IMG/VR virus record: IMGVR_UViG_3300010354_000167
Coordinates: 1 to 44,084 of that record
Length of the DNA stretch: 44,084 nucleotides
Direction: 5' to 3' (one strand)
Origin: a virus
The position numbers were made by a program, and so were the translations under genes. Below the pieces are notes generated by a model. The model was not told the DNA's origin. It saw only the letters and a list, made by a program, of their open reading frames with translations, and searched no databases. Below are positions 1 to 4,562 of this stretch, piece after piece (positions within the stretch are counted from its first letter, which is position 1; each line of letters starts with the position of its first letter).

Positions 1-222
1 ACTCTCACTACCGTTAATCTGCCTTTCATCATTAACAAGGAAAAGACGAAAGATGAGAAGCAAGAAGGTATGTTCTCTCTGTACTTTTACAGTCGAAAGA
101 TTATACACAATAACAAACTAAGGTATAAGTTTGAACCCCTAAGATTCGATGGTAAGCAAGCACGTTTCAAGTCAAGAAAGGAAGCAAAAGCATATGCAAG
201 ATACCGATTAGGGATTGATTGA
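1..222 (+). CDS. C-terminal end of an unknown small basic protein (5' truncated)
   Basis: Frame 1 is open from the first base of the window to a TGA at 220-222, giving 73 residues with no start in view except an internal Met, so the gene begins upstream. The end is rich in Lys and Arg (for example KQARFKSRKEAKAYARYR), which suggests a nucleic-acid-binding or otherwise basic protein, but I do not recognise the family. It is followed 11 bases later by an intrinsic terminator, which supports this frame as the real end of a transcription unit. No function is assigned. Confidence 0.6.
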   Translation, partial: TLTTVNLPFIINKEKTKDEKQEGMFSLYFYSRKIIHNNKLRYKFEPLRFDGKQARFKSRKEAKAYARYRLGID

Positions 223-233
223 GTATATGATAG

Positions 234-258
234 AGGCACCACATCAGGTGCCTTTTTT
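234..258 (+). terminator. Intrinsic terminator after the truncated first gene
   Basis: A 7-bp stem (AGGCACC at 234-240 with GGTGCCT at 247-253), a 6-base loop and a run of six T (253-258). This is a textbook rho-independent terminator, 11 bases after the stop codon. Confidence 0.85.
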
Positions 259-282
259 AATGCCTATTTGTACGATTTATGG

Positions 283-375
283 TAAAAAATGTATAAAAAA
301 CGATTAAAAATGTATTAAAAAATGTATATGAGTTTTCAACATGTCTGTGGAAAAGTATGTTGAAACTGTGGAAAA
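283..375. other. AT-rich repeats next to DnaA-box-like sites (origin-like candidate)
   Basis: The decamer AAAAATGTAT occurs three times (285-294, 306-315, 318-327) in a very AT-rich stretch. Immediately downstream are two exact copies of CTGTGGAAAA (345-354 and 366-375), 21 bp apart. Their complement TTTTCCACA is, as I recall, the cyanobacterial DnaA-box sequence. Two near-copies lie beside them: TTTTCAACA at 333-341 and TGTTGAAAC at 358-366. A 9-bp inverted repeat (TTTCAACAT 334-342 with ATGTTGAAA 357-365) overlaps them. An AT-rich repeat block beside initiator boxes resembles a replication origin. T4-type phages have their own initiation systems, so function is inference only. Confidence 0.35.
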
Positions 376-417
376 ATAGGTGTCTTATGTGTTAATAAGG
401 TGCTTGTAATCCTTTTG

Positions 418-464
418 ATACCTTATAAACCTCTCCAGGTATCTGTGTTAATACCTTATAAACC
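418..464 (+). repeat. Direct repeat ATACCTTATAAACC, two copies
   Basis: The 14-mer occurs at 418-431 and 451-464, start-to-start distance 33 bp. Between the copies is GGTATC (439-444), which can pair with GATACC at 417-422 or, as GGTAT, with ATACC at 451-455, so two exclusive hairpins are possible. No coding potential is visible here. The function is unknown; it could be operator-like or part of the origin-like region upstream. Confidence 0.5.
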
Positions 465-570
465 TTCCAGAGTCTTGTGATCTTACCGAGCATAACATAA
501 GGACCGCACTTTTGTCAACCCCAGCGTCACAAAATCCCCACAATCCCCACTCAAAAATCCACCACCCCCT

Positions 571-578
571 CATAAATA
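571..578 (+). promoter_or_regulatory. Late-promoter-like CATAAATA
   Basis: An exact NATAAATA match lies 12 bp upstream of the early promoter -35 box for the gene at 646. It could give late transcription of the small-gene cluster, but eight-base matches in AT-rich DNA also arise by chance. Confidence 0.35.
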
Positions 579-589
579 CCCCCAAGGTC

Positions 590-618
590 TTGACATTGAC
601 CCCCAGGCATCTTATAGT
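590..618 (+). promoter_or_regulatory. Strong sigma70-type early promoter
   Basis: A perfect -35 TTGACA (590-595), a 17-bp spacer and a -10 TATAGT (613-618, 5 of 6 to consensus). The predicted start of transcription is near 625, about 20 bases before the ATG at 646. Consensus promoters of this kind are what T4-like phages use for host RNA polymerase early in infection. Confidence 0.85.
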
Positions 619-645
619 ACTCTCATAACACACAGGAGCGAACTT

Positions 646-819
646 ATGTCAGTTGCCTATCAACAAGCACAGAAGCAGCGTTATAGGGTCACTCTGGATC
701 TATCAGTGTTCGGTGACTTCGACCCCCACCAGATTGACTGGGAGAAGTTATTCAAGTTGGAACCTGCAGAGAGATGTGATGCTTATGTTGAGGACCTTAG
801 CACACCTGATCGTTGGTAA
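646..819 (+). CDS. Small early-type cyanophage protein, function unknown (57 aa)
   Basis: ATG at 646 is preceded by AGGAG (634-638) at good spacing and lies directly downstream of a consensus early promoter. The 57-residue product begins MSVAYQQAQKQRYRVTLDLS and ends STPDRW. It contains a predicted beta strand (YRVTLDLSVF) followed by an acidic half with the motif DPHQIDWEKLF. It looks like the short conserved proteins found in early regions of marine T4-like cyanophages, which are presumed to act on host functions, though I cannot name a target. The longer ORF in another frame over the same bases is a shadow: it lacks a ribosome site and has poor composition. Confidence 0.75.
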   Translation: MSVAYQQAQKQRYRVTLDLSVFGDFDPHQIDWEKLFKLEPAERCDAYVEDLSTPDRW

Positions 820-915
820 GTGTAAGGGCATTAAAGTTACTCACCTTGAAAGTGTCCTAGTAGTATGAGGGGGGGACACAAGTTCACTGCCCCGCTAACA
901 CTTACCAAACACACA

Positions 916-1164
916 ATGACCGTCACTTATCAACGCAATGTTCTCGACACCACCTATAACGGTTGGGAGAATTATGAGACCTGGAATGTTGCTCTCTGGA
1001 TCAACAATGATCAGGGTTTGTATGACCTCGCTATGGAGGCAGGTAGTTATCAAGACTTCGTAGATGCACTGGAAGGACTTATCTCTAAGACGCCTGACGG
1101 AGTATCATTCAACGACCCCAAAGTGAACGTGATTCAGATTAACTCTGACGTGTTCGATTTCTAG
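916..1164 (+). CDS. Small conserved cyanophage protein with NYETWNVALWINND motif
   Basis: I start this gene at ATG 916, giving 82 residues (MTVTYQRNVLDTT...). The frame is open from ATG 865, but that start lies against a run of seven G and would add 17 unlikely residues. The core WENYETWNVALWINNDQGLYDLA (read in two parts: NYETWNVALWINND, then QGLYDLA) is a signature I associate with a DUF7249-like family shared by cyanophages and cyanobacteria. No enzyme motif is visible and the function is unknown. There is no Shine-Dalgarno site; the leader is C-rich and resembles those of the next two genes. Confidence 0.8.
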   Translation: MTVTYQRNVLDTTYNGWENYETWNVALWINNDQGLYDLAMEAGSYQDFVDALEGLISKTPDGVSFNDPKVNVIQINSDVFDF

Positions 1165-1206
1165 TCTTAAGTATCACTCACTCGTTCATTCTTCACTAAC
1201 ACTCTC

Positions 1207-1368
1207 ATGACACAATCACGCACCGTCACTTTCACTAACGTTCAGGACAATGTGGAGCGTACTGTAGAGTTTCCCACTATCAATCAAGCAATGCAATTTG
1301 TCAGCACTTTGCATATCGCTGGTGTCCAAGCAGTAGTTAATCTTCTCCCTGAAGATATCGCTGCCTGA
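1207..1368 (+). CDS. Small unknown early-type protein (53 aa)
   Basis: ATG 1207 to TGA 1366-1368 encodes 53 residues: an N-terminal strand-rich part (RTVTFTNVQDNVERTVEF), then a helix (INQAMQFVSTLHIAGVQAVV) and the tail LLPEDIAA. It is compact and plausible as a small folded alpha/beta protein. It has no Shine-Dalgarno site but sits in the series of short genes 40-100 bp apart, and its leader (TTCACTAACACT at 1192-1203) resembles those of its neighbours. I do not recognise a family. Confidence 0.65.
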   Translation: MTQSRTVTFTNVQDNVERTVEFPTINQAMQFVSTLHIAGVQAVVNLLPEDIAA

Positions 1369-1436
1369 TATAACTCACTCCTGTCGCATGAGTATAAACT
1401 AGGCACACACAGTTCACTACACTTTTCTTCCTGATT

Positions 1437-1577
1437 ATGTCCAAAACCGTGATGCTTTCGATGCTGGCTCAAGGTAACACTGGCAGTGAGATCCTGTCCA
1501 TTCTGGATACACTCACTGCTGATAACATTGAGCAGACTGATGATAACGGTCCTACGCTGAATCCTATCGAGTTCTGA
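1437..1577 (+). CDS. Small conserved cyanophage protein MSKTVMLSMLAQGNTG (46 aa)
   Basis: ATG 1437 to TGA 1575-1577 gives 46 residues starting MSKTVMLSMLAQGNTGSEIL and ending NPIEF. Its hydrophobic helix, Gly-Asn turn, second helix (SEILSILDTL) and acidic tail match short proteins I remember from many T4-like cyanophages, where the function is unknown. It has no Shine-Dalgarno site (leader CTTTTCTTCCTGATT). A hairpin 10 bases after the stop closes this group of small genes. Confidence 0.75.
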   Translation: MSKTVMLSMLAQGNTGSEILSILDTLTADNIEQTDDNGPTLNPIEF

Positions 1578-1587
1578 TACTAACTGT

Positions 1588-1615
1588 GTGCCCTCTGGTT
1601 GACACTGGAGGGCAC
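1588..1615 (+). terminator. Hairpin after the small-gene cluster (weak terminator candidate)
   Basis: An 8-bp stem GTGCCCTC (1588-1595) with GAGGGCAC (1608-1615) and a 12-base loop, just after the stop at 1577. There is no good T-run behind it, so termination may be partial. The loop carries the -35 box of the next promoter. Confidence 0.45.
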
Positions 1616-1627
1616 TTATGTTATGCT
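1599..1627 (+). promoter_or_regulatory. Sigma70-type promoter with extended -10, inside the hairpin
   Basis: TTGACA (1599-1604), 17-bp spacer, TATGCT (1622-1627) preceded by TGT (1619-1621), an extended -10 element. The -35 is a perfect match and the -10 is 4 of 6. The transcript would start near 1634 and carry a GC-rich leader of about 90 bases ahead of the GTG at 1726. Confidence 0.6.
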
Positions 1628-1644
1628 TGGTGATTATAGTGATT

Positions 1645-1701
1645 CGGCAGTGTTTTGCCGCCGTTGGTTATAGCGCCGTGGCGGCGTTGCGTTTATAAAA
1701 A
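1645..1701 (+). promoter_or_regulatory. GC-rich structured leader with two mutually exclusive hairpins
   Basis: CGGCA (1645-1649) can pair with TGCCG (1656-1660). GCCGCC (1657-1662) can instead pair with GGCGGC (1680-1685). The two stems share bases 1657-1660, so only one can form at a time. The GC richness contrasts with the surrounding DNA. TATAAAAA (1694-1701), one base off the late consensus TATAAATA, follows. Either a regulatory 5' leader or a promoter region is possible. Confidence 0.4.
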
Positions 1702-1725
1702 CCCCTAAGTCCCTAACCTACAGAG

Positions 1726-1923
1726 GTGACAGATCGACCTCTAAGTATCAACCTCTTTAAATTTTTCCGGAAGTATGATAAGACCTCAATACCCCCGCAG
1801 AAGGACTCCGTATTGGAACTTCTGGAAGGTTGTATTAGCGGGCTGGATGATTCGTTATCCTTGCCCTTTTTTGTCGCACTGGGGTTTTGTGTAGTTCTGA
1901 TATATAATGCAGTAACAAAATAA
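1726..1923 (+). CDS. Small predicted membrane protein, GTG start
   Basis: The frame is closed by TAA at 1714-1716 and the only sensible start is GTG 1726, after a weak AGAGG (1722-1726, overlapping the start). The 65-residue product has a polar N-terminus and one hydrophobic segment near the C-terminus (LPFFVALGFCVVLIYNAV, about residues 44-61), ending in VTK. It would be a single-pass membrane protein with a short basic tail. The family and function are unknown. The opposite-strand ORF over the same bases (1713-1970) is poorer: it has low-complexity composition and no ribosome site. Confidence 0.5.
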   Translation: MTDRPLSINLFKFFRKYDKTSIPPQKDSVLELLEGCISGLDDSLSLPFFVALGFCVVLIYNAVTK

Positions 1924-1953
1924 AACTGAAAGAAAAAATTCCGGATATTTTTT

Positions 1954-2181
1954 ATGACTGCACAGGACAAAGTATATCACATATATGCAAAGGATCAGTG
2001 TTTATTTCATTCTCTGAGGGAAGAAGAGTTTAAAAAAACTTGGAGTACCTTACATCAAATGGTTGGATTAATGAAGACTGACTATAGTATAGATGATCTA
2101 AACTTTATAGAACTTTCTGCAGGTATCGGAGGGGGTGGAGGCACTGGGTCAGGAGATCCACAAGGTAGTCCATCTTATTGA
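1954..2181 (+). CDS. Hypothetical cyanophage protein with Gly-rich tail (75 aa)
   Basis: ATG 1954 to TGA 2179-2181. The N-terminal 55 residues (MTAQDKVYHIYAKDQCLFHS... TDYSIDDLNFIELS) form a compact alpha/beta unit of a type I recall in many T4-like cyanophages beside structural genes (VYHIYAKDxCLFHSL, then a Trp-containing helix and MVGLMKTDYS). The last 20 residues are a low-complexity Gly/Ser/Pro tail (GIGGGGGTGSGDPQGSPSY). The function is unknown. The start has no clear ribosome site in its AT-rich leader. Confidence 0.7.
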   Translation: MTAQDKVYHIYAKDQCLFHSLREEEFKKTWSTLHQMVGLMKTDYSIDDLNFIELSAGIGGGGGTGSGDPQGSPSY

Positions 2182-2207
2182 CAAAAGCATATATAAACTG
2201 TTAAAAT
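2178..2207 (+). promoter_or_regulatory. Sigma70-like promoter upstream of the glycosyltransferase
   Basis: TTGACA at 2178-2183, 18-bp spacer, TAAAAT at 2202-2207 (5 of 6). It overlaps the stop codon of the previous gene. The ATG at 2232 would be about 18 bases from the transcription start. Confidence 0.45.
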
Positions 2208-2231
2208 TGATCTGAAGGTTGATTAAACTTT

Positions 2232-2999
2232 ATGGCAAAAGGATTCACTGTAAAAGCAACAGCACCAAGTCCCAAGACTGAAGAATGGGATTATGATGCG
2301 ATTAAAGAAAGAATGAAAGGGAAGTCAATTGTTTTTTGTCTTCCTGGTCGTGGATGTTCTTTTATTTTTCTAAAGGCATTCGTACAACTTTGTTTTGATC
2401 TTGTACAGAATGGAATGAGTATTCAGATTTCACAAGATTACTCATCGATGGTTAACTTTGCACGTTGTAAGGTACTAGGTGCAAATGTACTTCGTGGTCC
2501 TAAGCAGATTCCTTGGGATGGAAAACTGGAGTATGATTATCAACTCTGGATTGACTCGGATATTGTTTTTGATTCACAAAAGTTCTGGCAACTCTGTGAT
2601 GTTGCTCTCTCTGCTGAAGAGGAAGAGCGTGAAATCGTCGCAGGTTGGTATGCAACTGAGGATGGTCACACAACATCTGTCGCACACTGGTTGGAGGAAG
2701 ATGATTTCCGTAAGAACGGTGGTGTGATGAATCATGAAACTGTAGAGTCAATCTCTAAGCGTAGAAAGCCTTTCACAGTGGATTACACTGGTTTTGGTTG
2801 GGTGCTGATTAAGAAGGGTGTGTTTGAAAATCTCGAATATCCTTGGTTTGCTCCTAAGATGCAAGTCTTCGAGTCTGGTGCAGTTCAGGATATGTGTGGC
2901 GAAGATGTCTCGTTCTGTCTTGATGCTATTGACCAGGGGTATAAGATCTGGTGCGACCCTCGTATTCGTGTGGGTCATGAGAAAACTCGTATTATTTGA
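2232..2999 (+). CDS. Glycosyltransferase, GT-A fold (GT2-like)
   Basis: A 255-residue protein. It has the layout of a nucleotide-sugar-dependent glycosyltransferase: an N-terminal Rossmann-like strand (SIVFCLPGRG, 32-41), the metal-binding D-x-D in LWIDSDIVF (D108 and D110), and a C-terminal acceptor/catalytic segment with CGEDVSFCLDA (222-232) and a late His in RVGHEK (H249). Such enzymes transfer a sugar from a nucleotide donor. In T4-like cyanophages they lie near structural genes and may decorate virion proteins or alter the host surface; the substrate cannot be read from the sequence. It is full length for this short phage type. Translation may use GAAGG at 2213-2217, a rather long spacing. 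Confidence 0.75.
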   Translation: MAKGFTVKATAPSPKTEEWDYDAIKERMKGKSIVFCLPGRGCSFIFLKAFVQLCFDLVQNGMSIQISQDYSSMVNFARCKVLGANVLRGPKQIPWDGKLEYDYQLWIDSDIVFDSQKFWQLCDVALSAEEEEREIVAGWYATEDGHTTSVAHWLEEDDFRKNGGVMNHETVESISKRRKPFTVDYTGFGWVLIKKGVFENLEYPWFAPKMQVFESGAVQDMCGEDVSFCLDAIDQGYKIWCDPRIRVGHEKTRII

Positions 3000-3011
3000 T
3001 GGAGAAGATTT

Positions 3012-3155
3012 ATGGCAAAAGGTGGAAGTAGTAAGGTACTCTTCGAAGCTGGAGCACCGAAGAAGACTCGGCAAGGGCGATCTCCTCGTACACTACTGAG
3101 TGCAACGTCTCGTAATGGACGTAAGAAGAAGTATAGAGGTCAAGGGAAAGGTTAA
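3012..3155 (+). CDS. Small, very basic conserved protein (47 aa)
   Basis: ATG 3012 follows GGAGAAG (3001-3007) at good spacing and ends at TAA 3153-3155. The 47 residues are strongly basic: KKTRQGRSPRT, then SATSRNGRKKKYRGQGKG. I recall near-identical small proteins (PKKTRQGRS..., SATSRNGxKKxYRGQG) in many T4-like marine phages. It is presumably a nucleic-acid or capsid-interior binding peptide, but no function is established that I know of. It lies 12 bases after the glycosyltransferase stop and ends 13 bases before a terminator, so the two form one unit. Confidence 0.8.
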   Translation: MAKGGSSKVLFEAGAPKKTRQGRSPRTLLSATSRNGRKKKYRGQGKG

Positions 3156-3167
3156 TAATATAGATAG

Positions 3168-3192
3168 AGCAGGGAGAAATCCCTGCTTTTTT
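3168..3192 (+). terminator. Intrinsic terminator after the basic-protein gene
   Basis: An 8-bp stem AGCAGGGA (3168-3175) with TCCCTGCT (3180-3187), a stable GAAA tetraloop and a run of six T (3187-3192). Very clear. Its position argues that 3193-3298 is intergenic rather than the N-terminus of the next ORF. Confidence 0.92.
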
Positions 3193-3263
3193 ATTAGTAA
3201 CTTATGGCATATCTTAATCATAACCTCCCTACAATCACTTGTTATATTCGCAATGAATTCCTT

Positions 3264-3269
3264 TATAAT
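3264..3269 (+). promoter_or_regulatory. Consensus -10 box TATAAT for the gene starting at 3299
   Basis: A perfect TATAAT at 3264-3269, with only a weak upstream partner (TTGTTA, spacing 19). CATAAAAA (3270-3277), one base off the late consensus, abuts it. Either would start transcription between the terminator and the GGAGAGG ribosome site at 3285-3291. Confidence 0.5.
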
Positions 3270-3284
3270 CATAAAAAAGGGTAC

Positions 3285-3291
3285 GGAGAGG
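3285..3291 (+). promoter_or_regulatory. Strong ribosome-binding site GGAGAGG
   Basis: GGAGAGG ends 7 bases before ATG 3299. It is one of the best ribosome sites in the window and decides in favour of 3299, not 3204, as the start of the following gene, although ATG 3299 is in a different frame from the long ORF. Confidence 0.7.
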
Positions 3292-3298
3292 TAACTTT

Positions 3299-3899
3299 AT
3301 GCGACGTACACTCCGTAGCGTCCTTAGAGAAGCACGTACCCCTCTTTGAGGCATTTCTAGAGAACGGGGTGAACTGGACACGTAGACCCATTCATGCATT
3401 CTGTTGGAAACCAGACGCACCAGTTCCTGAGTTGGAAGAGTGTATGTGGTGGGATTGCTTTTCTCCTTACATTGATGTTCAAGTACGTTCAAGGTTGGCT
3501 AACTTACGTGCAGAACTAATCAACTATCGTGGAGAAAAGAATGAAGGAACTTATCTATTCACTCTTGATTGGTCATGGGAGTCAAAATCTACTCTGAATA
3601 CTAACTTCAGTGAGACTCCAGAGCATAAGTGTGCTCATTTCTTCAAGATGGATAATGGAAACTTCTATGCATATCCCAATAATAAGATTTTATGGTACGA
3701 TGATGCATGGACAAAGAATAGGATTACCAAAAATCCAGGTTATGAGATTGACCTAACAGAATATTCAGTCGAAAATCGTCGTAAAATTGAAACTTCCGAT
3801 GATTTTATGTACGAAATCACAAAAATTCGGGATAGCAACCCCGTAAAAAGTTCTGATTTAACAAATCAGGAGCAAAACAATGACCAAACAAGTCGATAA
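3299..3899 (+). CDS. Hypothetical protein, apparent +1 frameshift at CTT-TGA (3344-3349)
   Basis: A long frame is open from ATG 3204 to TAA 3897-3899, but its first 46 residues look non-coding, lie directly behind a strong terminator and have no ribosome site. ATG 3299 has GGAGAGG at ideal spacing and a TATAAT upstream. It encodes MRRTLRSVLREARTPL and then meets TGA at 3347. A +1 slip on CTT would read GAG next and continue as EAFLENGVNWTRRPIHAFCW to the end, about 199 residues in all. The body is rich in Trp and acidic residues (EECMWWDCFSPYIDVQVRSRL; TLDWSWESKS) and is unknown to me. It overlaps the next gene by 20 bases. A programmed shift, a real lesion or a sequence error are all possible. 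Confidence 0.6.
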
Positions 3900-4140
3900 A
3901 GACCAAAACTTTATGAAAAATGAGTGGGGAACTCAATATTTGGCAAGTGAATATGGTTGGGACGCACAAATCCAGAAGCAAAAGATGCTTCGTGAGATTG
4001 CAAATGATGAACTAACACCCAAAAAGCATGATTTTTATCATCAGAATGAAATTCATGAAAAAATTCGTAATGATGAGGACTATGATGATTGGGAATACGG
4101 AACAGAACCACTATATGAGTCAAAAATCCCGAATAAATAA
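3880..4140 (+). CDS. Small acidic hypothetical protein (86 aa)
   Basis: ATG 3880 follows AGGAG (3868-3872) at 7-base spacing and ends at TAA 4138-4140. The product is hydrophilic: an N-terminal part with NEWGTQYLASEYGWD, a helix rich in charged residues, and an acidic C-terminus (RNDEDYDDWEYGTEPLYES). I recognise no family. It overlaps the 3' end of the upstream gene by 20 bases, and its ribosome site is partly inside a 7-bp hairpin (3853-3869), so its translation may depend on ribosomes finishing the upstream gene. Its stop codon overlaps the late promoter of gp25. Confidence 0.7.
   Translation: MTKQVDKDQNFMKNEWGTQYLASEYGWDAQIQKQKMLREIANDELTPKKHDFYHQNEIHEKIRNDEDYDDWEYGTEPLYESKIPNK
4132..4139 (+). 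promoter_or_regulatory. Late promoter AATAAATA upstream of gp25
   Basis: NATAAATA match 22 bases before ATG 4161, sharing bases with the TAA stop of the previous gene (4138-4140). It heads the baseplate operon. Confidence 0.75.
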
Positions 4141-4160
4141 GATAGATTTTATAATACTAC

Positions 4161-4562
4161 ATGCCTCTAGAAAGGGTAAGTCAAGGTTTTAAGGATATTA
4201 GTATGACTTTTCAGGTTAATCCCCTGAACTCAGATCTTATTGCGATCAAAAATGAGACTGCAATCGCACGTTCTATCCGAAACATTGTATTTACCCTTCC
4301 CGGAGAAAAGTTTTTTAATGAAAACTTTGGATCTAACATCTCAAGATCACTTTTTGAGAATATAGATGAAATTTCGGCATCTATTATTGTGGATGAAATC
4401 AGACAATCGATAACAAACTATGAATCAAGAGTTAGTTTGGTTGATGTTCAAGCATATCCAGATTACGATAACAACTCTTTTGACGTGATAATCATATATC
4501 AGGTTATAGGAGCAGATGTTCCAGCACAGCAACTACAATTCGTCTTGCAAGCAACTAGATAA
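4161..4562 (+). CDS. gp25: Baseplate wedge subunit gp25
   Basis: The 133-residue length equals T4 gp25 (132). The protein belongs to the gp25/lysozyme-like-fold family, a component of the contractile-tail baseplate wedge that nucleates sheath assembly. Visible family features are the conserved N-terminal DLIAIKNETAIARSIRNIVFT and LPGEKFFNENFGSNISRSLFE (the region with the conserved Glu-Lys and FGS turn), followed by a helix and a final strand-rich part (FDVIIIYQVIGAD). It ends with TAA directly against the ATG of gp6, so the two are translationally coupled. It is the first gene behind a late promoter, consistent with its role early in wedge assembly. Confidence 0.92.
   Translation: MPLERVSQGFKDISMTFQVNPLNSDLIAIKNETAIARSIRNIVFTLPGEKFFNENFGSNISRSLFENIDEISASIIVDEIRQSITNYESRVSLVDVQAYPDYDNNSFDVIIIYQVIGADVPAQQLQFVLQATR

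Noticed and set aside
341-379. Tiny ORF MSVEKYVETVEK over the DnaA-box-like sites
   Set aside because: Twelve codons, no ribosome site, and its repeat pattern is fully explained by the DNA repeats.
448-633. Minus-strand ORF of 61 codons across the early promoter
   Set aside because: Trp/Gly-rich composition created by the C-runs, no ribosome site, and it would run against every other gene through a consensus promoter.
653-868. Plus-strand ORF of 71 codons overlapping the gene at 646
   Set aside because: Out of frame with the AGGAG-preceded ATG 646; no ribosome site of its own; implausible composition.
1284-1472. Minus-strand ORF of 62 codons
   Set aside because: Shadow of the small genes at 1207 and 1437.
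1640-1690. GC-rich structured stretch as a possible tRNA
   Set aside because: No anticodon arm, no T-loop GGTTCGA-type sequence, and the stems do not form a cloverleaf.
2748-3074. Minus-strand ORF of 108 codons
   Set aside because: Spans the end of the glycosyltransferase, the gap and the next gene; no signals; a shadow.
3204-3298. N-terminal extension of the hypothetical gene from ATG 3204
   Set aside because: Begins 12 bases after a strong terminator, has no ribosome site, and the residues do not look coding; ATG 3299 has much better signals.
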